This document shows, one piece after another, positions 42,727 to 51,825 of a DNA stretch of 64,000 bases (position 1 is its first letter; each line of letters starts with the position of its first letter). The position numbers and the translations under genes were made by a program. The DNA comes from Bog-473 sp963706555 (GTDB lineage: Bacteria > Actinomycetota > Acidimicrobiia > Acidimicrobiales > RAAP-2), in NCBI GenBank assembly GCA_963706555.1, contig OY970164.1:3162001-3226000 (forward strand), written 5' to 3'. The notes below the pieces were generated by a model. The model was not told the origin of the DNA. It did no database searches and saw nothing but the letters and a program-made list of their open reading frames with translations.

Positions 42727-43992
42727 TCACACCTGCTCCGATTGCCAGATGGCGCCGACCTCTTCCAGGTTCCTGAGAGCGGAGGGCTTCAGAGTGAGCC
42801 ACTCTCCCAGCACTTCATGCGTGTGTTCACCCATCCTCGAACCGCGTCGCACGACGTGTCCGGGGGTCTTGCTCAGCCGATCGGGAGGGCCCGGGTATTC
42901 GACCAATCCGATGTCGGGGTGCCACACGTCGACGAAGCAACCGCGGCTTCGGTGTTGCGCGTCGCGCCAGAGATCCTCACTGTCCTGGACCGGCGCCGCC
43001 GCAAGTCCGGCACTCTGCAGCGTGTGCGTCACCTGGAATGGTGTGAGAGTCCTGACCCAGGCGCTGACCGCTTCGCGGAGAGCCTGGATGGCGTCGGGGT
43101 GGGGGCGGTCATCCAGCCTCAGGTCATCCAGCCTCAGGTCATCCAGCCTCAGGTCATCCAGCCTCAGGTCATCGCGCTCGAGACAATCGCACATGGTTTC
43201 CCAATCCGCTTCATCCTCGAGTTCGATGGCCACCCAGGCGTCGGCGTCTCTGCAGGAAAAGACGCCCGAGATGAGCGCACCGGGTACTTCGTTGGGCGGA
43301 GCGCTCCACTCCCGTCCATTTGCGAGAACATCGAGGTAGAGGGGTGCCATCACGGCCGCTCCGGTTTCGGTCTGGGCCATGTCGATGAATACTCCCGGTG
43401 CACCTTTGCCGACTTCGGCCAGTGCCGCAACGATTGCGCTCGCCCCGTGGACGCCCGCCACGAAATCGAAATGCGTCCCGTCAAGTGCCCAGGCGGACGT
43501 CAGGCCGAGGTAGTTGCAGATGTTCGAGGCGTAGGCCCGGAAGTTCGAGAGTGGGCCGGATCGCCCGTAACCCGAGATCGACAGCATGACCAGGGTCGGA
43601 TTGCGGGCTGTCAGCTCGGAGAAGGAACAACCCCACTCTTCCATTTTGCCCGGGCCCATGTTCTCGATCACGACGTCGGTCTTCTCGACCAGGGCCCGAA
43701 ATGTGGCACGACCCTCGGGAACGCCCATGTCGATGCTGACACTCCGCATGCTTCGCGTCAGCCCGGCGAAGAGAGCCGTCGTGCGGACACCGGACGGCTC
43801 GAACAGTTGCAACTCATGGGGCGCGTCGAATGTTCGCAGGGCTTCGGGACGACTTCTCGACTCGATCTTCACCACGTCTGCGCCGAGTTCCGCCAGGATC
43901 AGCGGGCACACGTTGCCCGCCACCACGGTGCCGAATGAGAGGATGCGGACGCCGTCGAGCAATGCGACCTGGGGCGTCTCAGAGGAGACCAT
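42727..43992 (-). CDS. CaiB/BaiF family CoA-transferase
   Basis: 421 residues, class III CoA-transferase. GVRILSFGTVVAGNVCPLIL at the N-terminus; the catalytic Asp is in GVFIDMAQTE. An internal 15-bp DNA repeat adds a DDLRL pentapeptide four times around residue 280, on the protein surface by expectation. It overlaps the preceding transferase gene by 14 bases. Two overlapping class III transferase genes can form a heteromer, as in the benzylsuccinate BbsE/BbsF pair; whether these do is inference. Confidence 0.9.
   Translation of the reverse strand: MVSSETPQVALLDGVRILSFGTVVAGNVCPLILAELGADVVKIESRSRPEALRTFDAPHELQLFEPSGVRTTALFAGLTRSMRSVSIDMGVPEGRATFRALVEKTDVVIENMGPGKMEEWGCSFSELTARNPTLVMLSISGYGRSGPLSNFRAYASNICNYLGLTSAWALDGTHFDFVAGVHGASAIVAALAEVGKGAPGVFIDMAQTETGAAVMAPLYLDVLANGREWSAPPNEVPGALISGVFSCRDADAWVAIELEDEADWETMCDCLERDDLRLDDLRLDDLRLDDLRLDDRPHPDAIQALREAVSAWVRTLTPFQVTHTLQSAGLAAAPVQDSEDLWRDAQHRSRGCFVDVWHPDIGLVEYPGPPDRLSKTPGHVVRRGSRMGEHTHEVLGEWLTLKPSALRNLEEVGAIWQSEQV
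43111..43170. repeat. 15-bp in-frame repeat, four exact copies, inside the CoA-transferase
   Basis: ATCCAGCCTCAGGTC at 43111, 43126, 43141 and 43156. On the coding (minus) strand each copy reads a DLRLD-type pentapeptide. It is the only tandem array found between 31 and 64 kb. Confidence 0.97.
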
Positions 43993-45178
43993 CTGACCGC
44001 CAACGCTCCAGATCGCGAATCGAGTGCCCCAATTCGTCAACGTACAGGTCTTGATTGTGTTCCCCGAGAAGCGGTGCCGGCCGGTGGTAGGCGATCAGGG
44101 AGGGTGATGCCACGAACGGCGGACCGGGCATCTCGAAGGATCCCGTTCCCGCTCGAGTGGACCGGATGAAGAAATCTCGAGTCCTGGCCTGTTCCTCCCG
44201 GACGAATTGCGATGGTGTGCGGGTGAGGGCACACGGCAACCCGGACGCTTGTCCCGCCTCCACCAGCTGGCGCGCACTCCGTGTCGCCATGAGGCCGGCG
44301 ATGATCTCCGTGAGGAGATCGAAAAGCTGGACGCGCATGTTCCTGTCCCGATAGAGGGGGTCCGAGAGAGCGTCGGGGCGACCCATCAGGTCGACGAAGA
44401 GATCCCAGTGGTGGGCCGAATGCGCGCCGACGTCCAAGAGTCCGTCGCGGCAAGTCCAGATTCCGCCCGGAGGCGGACCGAAGTTGGTCTCTCTTGTCTT
44501 GATGCGTCCGTGCAGCGCGTACTGTTCGGTCCCCAGCTTGTGAAAGAGGCCAACCTCGTGTGCGGAGTGATCGATGACCTGCGAGCGGCAAGCAGTCGGG
44601 CTTCGCAGCACGGCCTGCACGAGGAACGCCGCCCATACCCCGGCTTCGTCGTAGAGCTGTTGTCCCGGCATGGCGAGCGGGGGGCCTTCGGGGGGTCCCA
44701 CCGGATGCATCAGCCCACTCATCGCAAACGAGGTGAAGGGAGTGGCGCGCCAGTCGCGGTAAGGACCTGTGACTCCGAAAGGCGTGATGAAGCATGTCAG
44801 CGTGCTCTCGGGTACCCACGACAAGGATGGAGGGTCATCGACGAAGCCGTGCAGCCGCTGACGGTCTCCTTTGGGTGATGCGATCACGACGTCGGCGGTC
44901 GACGCCAGCTCTTCGAGGAGCTGCCGTGCATTGGCTCGTTCCCAGTCGAGGGTGATCCCTCGCTTGTTGTGATGGTAGTAGGCGAAGAGCAGGCTCGACT
45001 CCGGTCCGCGCTCCCCGTTGCGAAACGGAGGCAGACGGCGCAGCCCGTCGCCGGTCGGCAATTCGACCTTCACCACATCTGCGCCGAGGTCGGACAGGAT
45101 CTTGCTGCAGTACGCCCCGACGCGGCTACTGAGGTCGAGCACTCGGGCCCCTGCGAGTGGCTGCGCAAGCGCCGTCAT
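43979..45178 (-). CDS. CaiB/BaiF family CoA-transferase
   Basis: 399 residues, class III CoA-transferase with GARVLDLSSRVGAYCSKIL, DVVKVELPTGDGLRRLP, catalytic Asp in SQVIDHSAHE and C-terminal APLLGEHNQDLYVDELG. It lacks the glycine loop (GGGG) in its usual form, so activity is likely but not certain. ATG 45178 overlaps the stop of the DUF35 gene (ATGA). The next transferase begins 14 bases before its stop. It is translationally coupled on both sides. Confidence 0.9.
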   Translation of the reverse strand: MTALAQPLAGARVLDLSSRVGAYCSKILSDLGADVVKVELPTGDGLRRLPPFRNGERGPESSLLFAYYHHNKRGITLDWERANARQLLEELASTADVVIASPKGDRQRLHGFVDDPPSLSWVPESTLTCFITPFGVTGPYRDWRATPFTSFAMSGLMHPVGPPEGPPLAMPGQQLYDEAGVWAAFLVQAVLRSPTACRSQVIDHSAHEVGLFHKLGTEQYALHGRIKTRETNFGPPPGGIWTCRDGLLDVGAHSAHHWDLFVDLMGRPDALSDPLYRDRNMRVQLFDLLTEIIAGLMATRSARQLVEAGQASGLPCALTRTPSQFVREEQARTRDFFIRSTRAGTGSFEMPGPPFVASPSLIAYHRPAPLLGEHNQDLYVDELGHSIRDLERWRSDGLL

Positions 45179-45594
45179 ACCTGCTCGGCCGGCTCGAAGC
45201 GGTACAACGCGCTCTGCTCGCCGGTTTCGAAGAACACGACGCGCACCGGTTGACCGATGAAGACCCGCGCAGGGTCGCAACCGACGATATTGGTCAGTAC
45301 CCGTGGCCCTTCGGCGAGTTCCACGTACGCCACGACGTAGGGCACGGCGCCTTGATAGAGACCTGCGCTGCGGTGCACGATGCTGAAGCTGTACACAGTT
45401 CCGAGTCCGGACCCTTCTGTCCACGAGACGGAGGTGGTGCCGCACTCCGGGCACAAGGGCCTGGGGTACCAGATCACCGTGTCACACCCGTCACAGCGAA
45501 GCAGGAGAAGCCGTCCTTCCCCGGTGGCTTTCCAAAATTCCTCGGTCTCGGGATTCAGCTCTGGCACGGGTGTAGGGAGCAGCGAGTCCATCAC
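45175..45594 (-). CDS. DUF35 zinc-ribbon/OB-fold protein
   Basis: 139 residues. Rubredoxin-like zinc site with four Cys (34, 37, 48, 51) in LLRCDGCDTVIWYPRPLCPECG, then an OB fold (YSFSIVHRSAGLYQG, PYVVAYVEL). In steroid side-chain catabolism a DUF35 domain (in ChsH2) is the obligate partner of a thiolase-like aldolase (Ltp2). Here it directly follows a thiolase-like gene with a GTGA overlap, so the two almost surely form a complex. GTG 45594 and ATG 45591 are in frame and equally possible starts. Confidence 0.92.
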   Translation of the reverse strand: MMDSLLPTPVPELNPETEEFWKATGEGRLLLLRCDGCDTVIWYPRPLCPECGTTSVSWTEGSGLGTVYSFSIVHRSAGLYQGAVPYVVAYVELAEGPRVLTNIVGCDPARVFIGQPVRVVFFETGEQSALYRFEPAEQV

Positions 45595-46751
45595 ACGTCT
45601 TCCCGCCCGAGGATGAGCGTCGCGCTCGCCATCCGCGTGCCGAGCGACCCGCCGGTCCCGTGGGCGAGCGCAATCTCACAGTCCGGTACCTGGACGGCTG
45701 GGTGCGACTCGCCACGAAGCTGCCGGACGGCCTCAATGATCTTCGTCATCCCGCCCCGATTCGACGGATGGTTGTTGCACAGGCCCCCGCCATCGGTGTT
45801 GAAGGGGAGCTTCCCATATGGCGCGACCAGGGCCCCGTCGAGCACGAAACGCCCGCCAGCCCCTTTCTCACAAAATCCAAGATCCTCGAGCGTTTCGAGC
45901 ACGGTGATCGTGAACGAGTCGTAAATGGATGCGTAGTCGATGTCCGCGGGCTGCACGCCGGCTTCTTCGAATGCAGGGGGACCGGTCAGGGATGCTCCGG
46001 TGGAGGTGAGGTCGATGCGACCGTTGTCGGTGTGTTTGACGGCTTCCGCCCGCCCCAGGATCTTCACCGTCCGCCTGTCGAGATCACGGGCGACTTCCGG
46101 GCTGACAACCACCACTGCGCCGCCCCCGTCCGTGATGACGCAGCAATCAAGGCGGTGGAGAGGTGAGCTGATGAGGGGGGAGTCGAGGACCTCCTCCACC
46201 GTCACGGGCGTCGGCAACAGGGCCTGCGGATTGTGTTGCGCGTGCAGGGAAGCGGCCACCTTGACCTCGGCCAGTTGGGCGCTCGTCGTGCCGAACTCGA
46301 ACATGTGCCGCTGCGCCGCGAGCGCGTATGCGGTCACGGGGAGCATTCCCCACAGCGTCTCGAAACTCGATTCGGGGGAACCCGTGGGCTTGGCCATTGG
46401 TGCCTCGGCGCGTGTGCGTGCCAGTCCAGCCATCGTCACCAGTGCGATCTCGCATCGCCCAGCTTCGATCGCAGCTGCCGCGTGGCCGACGTGGACGAGA
46501 TAGGAGGAGCCTCCGGTCTCGGTGGAATCGACGTAGCGGGGATGAAGCCCGAGGTACTCCACCATCGACACCGGGCCGAAACCTGCGGTCGAGTCGCAGA
46601 AGTAGGCATCGACGTCGGAAAGGCGCAGTCCGGCATCGGCGATCGCGCCGACCGCCACCTCGGCATGGATTTGGGGAATGCTGCGGTCGGGAATCAGCCG
46701 CCTGGGGTGCTCGTAGGCACCGGCAATGGAGACCCGCCCCTTGATCGTCAC
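45591..46751 (-). CDS. Thiolase-like protein (Ltp/SCP-x group) without nucleophile Cys
   Basis: 386 residues of thiolase fold. The position of the nucleophilic Cys reads STETGGSSYLVHVGH (about 76-90), with Gly/Ser and no Cys. IYDSFTITVLETLEDLG, NNHPSNRGG and LAHGTGGSLGTR are the other conserved blocks. Absence of the Cys and pairing with DUF35 match the Ltp2-type aldolases that release a ketone and propionyl- or acetyl-CoA, so retro-aldol cleavage is the best guess; a scaffold function is possible. GTG 46751 overlaps the ligase stop (GTGA). Confidence 0.9.
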   Translation of the reverse strand: MTIKGRVSIAGAYEHPRRLIPDRSIPQIHAEVAVGAIADAGLRLSDVDAYFCDSTAGFGPVSMVEYLGLHPRYVDSTETGGSSYLVHVGHAAAAIEAGRCEIALVTMAGLARTRAEAPMAKPTGSPESSFETLWGMLPVTAYALAAQRHMFEFGTTSAQLAEVKVAASLHAQHNPQALLPTPVTVEEVLDSPLISSPLHRLDCCVITDGGGAVVVVSPEVARDLDRRTVKILGRAEAVKHTDNGRIDLTSTGASLTGPPAFEEAGVQPADIDYASIYDSFTITVLETLEDLGFCEKGAGGRFVLDGALVAPYGKLPFNTDGGGLCNNHPSNRGGMTKIIEAVRQLRGESHPAVQVPDCEIALAHGTGGSLGTRMASATLILGREDV

Positions 46752-48448
46752 GAAGGTTTCGTCACCCCGAGCTCGGAGTGGGCGGCGGTGGCGACGAATT
46801 CTTCCCAGTGCGCCAGAACGAGTTCCCGGAGCACGTGCTTCTTCACTTTGGTGGAGTCGGTGCGGGGGATGTCCTCGTGGCGCATCGCAAACGTGAATTG
46901 GGGCACTTTGTAGCTCGAAATCTCGGCCCGAAGGCGGCCGAGCAGGTCGTCCCGGTCAAGGCGGGCCCCGCTGGTCGGTACCACCACCGCCACGATCGCC
47001 TCCCCTCGGCCCGGGTCCGGAATCCCGAACACCACCGCCTCTCGGATCTCGGGGTGGCCTTCGAGCGCGGCTTCCACCTCCATGGGCGAGACATTTGCAC
47101 CGTTGGTCTTTATCATCTCCCCGAAGCGACCTTCGAAGTAGAGGAACCCGTCCACGTCGATTCGACACCGGTCACCAGTCGGATAGAAGCCTTCGCGGTC
47201 GAAGGTTTGCTCTGGGAGCCGCTTGTAGAAACCTCGCATCAGTGAGAATCCCCTGACGTAGAGCTCTCCCGGCTCTCCGGCGGCGCACTCCGCACCTGTC
47301 GCCGGGTCCAGAATCTTGCGCTCCATGCCTGGAAGTGACCGACCATAGGCGCCGGCCTTCTCGGGCGGGAGCCGCGTGCCTTCAGCCTCGAGTCCGTGTG
47401 GCCCGAACGTCTCCGTCATGCCGAAAGGATTGGGGATCAATTCCGGTGGAATCAGATCTCCCGCCTCGTCGAATTGACGAAGTCTCGAGCGCATGTGAGG
47501 AAGTTCGATGCCACGGTCTGTCGCTCGTTCTTGGATGGCGCGGAGCTGGGGGGTCACGGCGTTGATCGTCGTGACCTCTTCACGCGAGCATGCGTCGAGG
47601 ATCTCGTCGACGTCGGGAGACGCGGTCATGATGACGGTGGCTCCGGTGAGCATGGCCGGCAGCACAGTCGAGTTGATCCCCCCGATCCAGAAGAAAGGCA
47701 CGCCGCAATAGAGCCGGTCATCGGTCCGGACGTCCTGCCAACCGGTCGCCAGGAGCGCGTGGCAAAGGCGAACGACGGCGGCGTGCGTGTGCACGACGGC
47801 CTTTGGTTGCGATGTGCTTCCCGAGGTGTAGATGATCGTCAGGTCGTCAGCCGCCGCGACCTGTGCTTCGATGGATGCCAAGAATCGACTGTCGACACGG
47901 TGGTTCGATTCTCCGAGGCGGTACAGATCGTCCGGGCCTTCCATGGCCCATGGGCGTGGCTCCGCCCCCCACACGACCACATGACGCAGGTAGGGGAGCT
48001 CGGGCATGAAGAGATCCGGCTTGACCTGTGCGGCAAGTGAGGGGACTGTCTCCAATCGCGCCACATAGTCGTGATTCAGATAGTGGTCCTTCACGAGCAA
48101 CGTATGGATATCGGAGTGCTCGAGTACCCAGCGCAGCTCGGGGGCTTGGTACAACGTGCTTATCGGCACCGTCAATGCTCCTATGCGAGCGGCGGCGAGC
48201 CAACAGAGGACCCAGTCGGGCGAGTTGGGCATCATGATGCCTACCCGGGCCCCTTTGCCCACCCCGAGCGCGAGGAGGCCGCGGGCGAGTCTCGCAGACT
48301 CGTGGTCGGCCTGAGCGAACGTGAGGCGCGTCTCTCCGCAGACGAGAAACTCCTTCTCTGCGAAGCGTTCGTTGGCCAGGGCCACCACATGGGGCAACGT
48401 GGGGATGAGCGACTCGTCCGCTGGGACCTGGTCCGCCACCGATTTCAT
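46748..48448 (-). CDS. AMP-forming acyl-CoA ligase
   Basis: 566 residues. A3 motif YTSGSTSQPKAVVHTH, FGMTETFGPHG (A5), TGDRCRIDVDGFLYFEGR (A7), GANVSPMEVE and a C-terminal Lys in RTDSTKVKKHVL. The last block is atypical (no NGK motif), so a non-standard lysine is used or activity is changed. ATG 48448 is chosen; TTG 48475 would add nine residues; neither has a clear ribosome-binding site. The 62-base gap before it is the longest within the core operon, so this could be a secondary start of transcription. Confidence 0.88.
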   Translation of the reverse strand: MKSVADQVPADESLIPTLPHVVALANERFAEKEFLVCGETRLTFAQADHESARLARGLLALGVGKGARVGIMMPNSPDWVLCWLAAARIGALTVPISTLYQAPELRWVLEHSDIHTLLVKDHYLNHDYVARLETVPSLAAQVKPDLFMPELPYLRHVVVWGAEPRPWAMEGPDDLYRLGESNHRVDSRFLASIEAQVAAADDLTIIYTSGSTSQPKAVVHTHAAVVRLCHALLATGWQDVRTDDRLYCGVPFFWIGGINSTVLPAMLTGATVIMTASPDVDEILDACSREEVTTINAVTPQLRAIQERATDRGIELPHMRSRLRQFDEAGDLIPPELIPNPFGMTETFGPHGLEAEGTRLPPEKAGAYGRSLPGMERKILDPATGAECAAGEPGELYVRGFSLMRGFYKRLPEQTFDREGFYPTGDRCRIDVDGFLYFEGRFGEMIKTNGANVSPMEVEAALEGHPEIREAVVFGIPDPGRGEAIVAVVVPTSGARLDRDDLLGRLRAEISSYKVPQFTFAMRHEDIPRTDSTKVKKHVLRELVLAHWEEFVATAAHSELGVTKPS

Positions 48449-48510
48449 GGTAGGGAGTTGCCGCTTTTCGTGCAACGTCGTGCGACCGGCCTCACCGCGT
48501 GCCTGGCCGA

Positions 48511-49737
48511 TCAGAAGTCCTTGCGTTTCCGCAAGACCTCATTGAAGGGAACGTCCAGGTCGAAGGACGGCTCCCGGGGCAGACCGAGAAGCCGTTCAGC
48601 CACGATGTTGCGTTGTATCTCGTTGGTGCCGCCCGCGATGGAGAACCCGCGCGATCTGAGGAACATCTCCCCGGCATTTCCCGTGGTTCTTTCGTCGCCG
48701 TCCCAAATGACGCCGTCCGCCGCCCATGTCGCCAACGCTGCCTTGGCGGCCCGGTTGGAGTTGACGCCCAGATGGAGCTTCAGCAGAGAGGCCCACTGTC
48801 CCTTGAGGGCTCCCGAGCGCAAGCCGGTCATGATCCGTTCCCCGGCATGGCGACTGACAGTGGCTTCGATGTAGGCCTCGACCACTCGCTGCGCGAGCGC
48901 TGGATCGTTCGACAGGCCACGTCGCAGCGCGCCTTGCGCGACCTCGTCGACCGTGACGCCGGGCGCGTCTCCCGAAATCCCGAAGAGCCCGATGCCGTGC
49001 TCGAGGCCATTGCCGGCATTCCGTTCGTGGAACAGGAGCCTCTGGGCCACTGCCCATCCCTCGTTCTCCGCACCGACGAGGTTCTCGACCGGAAGCGTCA
49101 TGTCGTCGAAGAACTCGACGCAGAAATCACCGGGTGTGCCGGTCACCGACCGGATGGCGTCGATGGTGAGGCCGGGAGTTCCCTTGAGCGGCACAGCGAT
49201 CATGGAAAGACCACGATGCTTCGGTGCTTCCCAATCGGTGCGGGCGAGGCACATCCCGAAGTCGGAGTAGAGCGCTCCGGAGCTCCACATCTTGGAACCG
49301 TTGAGCACGTAGGTGTCCCCGTCGCGAGTCAGCCGTGTGAGCGCTCCGGCCATATCAGAGCCGCCCGTGGGCTCGGAGAGGAGTTGGATCCACAATTCGT
49401 CACCTCGCAGGATGCGCGGGAGGTGCGTCGCCTTGAGTGCCTCCGAGCCGAAATCCAGGAGCGTGGGGCCGAGCATGCCGATGGACACCCCGAAACCCAT
49501 CGGCACCCGGTGCCCCTGGGCCTCGGCGAAGAAGGCCTGCTGGTGCTCGAACGTAAGCCCTGCTCCGCCATACTCGACCGGGTAGGCGATTCCCGCGAAA
49601 CCAGCGTCGAAGACGGCATTCTGCAATGCCCTGTCCTCTGTGTCGCTCGGGTCGCCCATTGCCGGCAGGTTCTTCCCGATCCAGACCCGGGCCCGCGACC
49701 GAAACTTCGCGAGGGACTCCCCACGGCCCGACGTCAT
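48511..49737 (-). CDS. Acyl-CoA dehydrogenase, large member of pair 2
   Basis: 408 residues: WIQLLSEPTGGSDMAGALTR, NGSKMWSSGA, DWEAPKHRGLSMIAVP, and C-terminal SIAGGTNEIQRNIVAERLLG and LPREPSFDLDVPFNEV. It is closely related in motif and length to the large members at 40410 and 63367. ATG 49737 overlaps the stop of the small member (ATGA), so equal synthesis is expected. Confidence 0.92.
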   Translation of the reverse strand: MTSGRGESLAKFRSRARVWIGKNLPAMGDPSDTEDRALQNAVFDAGFAGIAYPVEYGGAGLTFEHQQAFFAEAQGHRVPMGFGVSIGMLGPTLLDFGSEALKATHLPRILRGDELWIQLLSEPTGGSDMAGALTRLTRDGDTYVLNGSKMWSSGALYSDFGMCLARTDWEAPKHRGLSMIAVPLKGTPGLTIDAIRSVTGTPGDFCVEFFDDMTLPVENLVGAENEGWAVAQRLLFHERNAGNGLEHGIGLFGISGDAPGVTVDEVAQGALRRGLSNDPALAQRVVEAYIEATVSRHAGERIMTGLRSGALKGQWASLLKLHLGVNSNRAAKAALATWAADGVIWDGDERTTGNAGEMFLRSRGFSIAGGTNEIQRNIVAERLLGLPREPSFDLDVPFNEVLRKRKDF

Positions 49738-50876
49738 TTCGAGGCCATGGTTTCGAGGAGCGCGGCGAGACGCACTTTGTGCTGCTCAGGAGTGCCGAAC
49801 AGGGCACGATTGACGACGATGCGACGGGAATACAGGTGGACATGGTGTTCCCAGGTGACGCCTATGCCACCGCTGATCTGCACGCACTCGTCCGCGATGT
49901 CGAGGCAGTGGTCCGCGACGTAGACCTTGGCCACGCTGGCCAGTCGGGCCGCATCGCCACCGGCATCGATCTCGGCGGCCAGGGCTTCGGTGATCGCCTT
50001 GGAGAACTCCAGCCACTGGAACATGTCGGCCACGCGATGCTTCAGCGCCTGAAAGGAGATGATCGGTCGGCCAAAGGCAAATCGCTCCCGTGCGTACTCG
50101 ACCGTCGTCTCGAAGACCTGTTCCGCCGCCCCGACGGTTTCGGCGCACTGGAGGGCGAGTGCCACCTGCAACTGGCGCTCGACCGACGTACCTGCGGATC
50201 CGGGTCTCCCGAGCGCGGCGGAGGAGGGGACGCGGACGCCGTCGAGGTGCAGGCGACCGTAGCGCCGGCACATATCGATGCTGCGACCCGGGATCACCTC
50301 GACGCCACGCCTGCCCCGCGGGATCATCAGTTGGGTCAGCCCGCCAGCCGAGCGGGCCGTGACAAGGAAGTGGTCGGCCTGGGCCGCCGCCTCGACGTAC
50401 GCCTTCGTCCCCGAGACCACAAGGTCCGCGCCAACGTCCTCGACGCTCGTCGCGACGACCGGACCGGTGCCGGACCACCGCGCCCCGTCTTCGGCCACGG
50501 CCCACGTGGCCACGAGGTCTCCCGACAACAGACCGGGGAGCAACGCCGACGCAAGTTCGGGACCAGCCTCCCTATCGAGGGTACCTGCCACCAGATTGAC
50601 CGGGAGAAACGGACCCGGAGCGATCGCTCGCCCGATCTCCTCGGCCACGATGGCGAGGTCCGCAAGTGGGCGACCCGACACGCAGCCACCACCTCGAGCC
50701 TCGGGAACGAGGGCGGAGGTCCAACCGAGACGGGCGGCCTCATGCCAGTAGTCCCGCTCGAACCCGTCAGCACTCTCCCAAAGGGAACGGACGACGGACA
50801 GCGGGCTCTCCTTTTCGAGGAGCGTTCTCGTGGCGTCGCGGAACATCTCCTGTTCCTCGGTGAGCACGAGGTTCAT
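49734..50876 (-). CDS. Acyl-CoA dehydrogenase, small member of pair 2
   Basis: 380 residues: LTEEQEMFRDATRTLLEKES at the N-terminus, GRPIISFQALKHRVADM and GGIGVTWEHHVHLYSRR at the C-terminus, with Glu in TWEH. It is related to the small members at 39278 and 62231. ATG 50876 lies 10 bases after the VOC stop. Paired with the large member it probably forms a heterotetramer; the FAD-site sharing is inference from the family. Confidence 0.9.
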   Translation of the reverse strand: MNLVLTEEQEMFRDATRTLLEKESPLSVVRSLWESADGFERDYWHEAARLGWTSALVPEARGGGCVSGRPLADLAIVAEEIGRAIAPGPFLPVNLVAGTLDREAGPELASALLPGLLSGDLVATWAVAEDGARWSGTGPVVATSVEDVGADLVVSGTKAYVEAAAQADHFLVTARSAGGLTQLMIPRGRRGVEVIPGRSIDMCRRYGRLHLDGVRVPSSAALGRPGSAGTSVERQLQVALALQCAETVGAAEQVFETTVEYARERFAFGRPIISFQALKHRVADMFQWLEFSKAITEALAAEIDAGGDAARLASVAKVYVADHCLDIADECVQISGGIGVTWEHHVHLYSRRIVVNRALFGTPEQHKVRLAALLETMASK

Positions 50877-50886
50877 GGCTGGCGTC

Positions 50887-51825
50887 TCACGACCAGGGGG
50901 ATATCGTCGTGAACCCGAACGGTCCGCCCCCGAACGACTTCGGACCGACGACCAGAATGTGTTCGCCCTCCGACTCGGCTGACATCCCATGGGAAGCGAC
51001 ATGCCGCCTCACCTTCTCGAGGTCGGCGACCCTGAGCGTCACTGCATGCAGGACGTCGCCACCGCAGCGGGCGAGGTCCCTCGCCACTGGCCCCTCGGCG
51101 ACGGGCTCGGCAAACTCGAGCATGGTGCCATCTCCCGCCCCCACGCGCACATACGCGGACCGTGTCCCGGCGCGCTCGTCGTGGCATAGCTTGACGAGCT
51201 CGCCGCCAAGCACACCAACCCACAGGTCGAGCGCGTGCTGGAGGCTTCGGACGGCCAGGGTCAGATGTGAGAGTCCGACGATCCCCAATGGGTCGAAGGA
51301 TCGTCCCACCGTAGGTCCGGGGCGTGGTGGCAGGGGGTGGTCGGTCATGGACTGGCAGAACTCGATCATCCCATTCGTGTCTCGGGGGTGCGTGAACACG
51401 GCGGCCGACCACCAGCCGGGAGGGTAGCCGAGCTCGTAGCCATCGGGGAGGGGGATCGGGCCGTGGCGCGGAATCGTGCGCAAGGTAGTCCCCTCGGAGT
51501 CGAAAAGCCGGATCCCGTGGTCCCGCAGCGCTACGGCAAGGCGGTCGATCTCGGTCACGTACCACGCCACGGAGTGGAAATGGCTCCCGACGCGGTCGAC
51601 GAATTTACGGATGCCCGAGCGTTGCGTCTCCGGTGTCACCGCTTCGAGCCACATGTCGCCGACGAGAGTGAACATGGTCCGCCGGTCGGCGACAGGGTAT
51701 CCGCCATCGAGGATTGGTTGACCGAACAGCATACGGCAGCCGTCCTCCACCTCAGACCGGTCAGCCGCCACTTGCGTCACGTGGAAGACCGGGGTCTGCA
51801 TCGTCGCCGAGAGGGGAGTGGTCAC
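50887..51825 (-). CDS. Two-domain VOC protein (paralogue of 20454)
   Basis: 312 residues with VOC modules about 10-140 (FHVTQVAADRSEVEDG, SHFHSVAWYVTEIDRL) and 175-310 (LSHLTLAVRSLQHALDL, GTRSAYVRVGAGDGTMLEFA). The same paired layout and the FHxVAW and GTRSAYVR blocks occur in the protein at 20454. GTG 51825 overlaps the ligase stop (GTGA) and follows GGCGGAGAG. In a degradation operon it may be a dioxygenase, epimerase or binding protein. Confidence 0.82.
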   Translation of the reverse strand: MTTPLSATMQTPVFHVTQVAADRSEVEDGCRMLFGQPILDGGYPVADRRTMFTLVGDMWLEAVTPETQRSGIRKFVDRVGSHFHSVAWYVTEIDRLAVALRDHGIRLFDSEGTTLRTIPRHGPIPLPDGYELGYPPGWWSAAVFTHPRDTNGMIEFCQSMTDHPLPPRPGPTVGRSFDPLGIVGLSHLTLAVRSLQHALDLWVGVLGGELVKLCHDERAGTRSAYVRVGAGDGTMLEFAEPVAEGPVARDLARCGGDVLHAVTLRVADLEKVRRHVASHGMSAESEGEHILVVGPKSFGGGPFGFTTISPWS

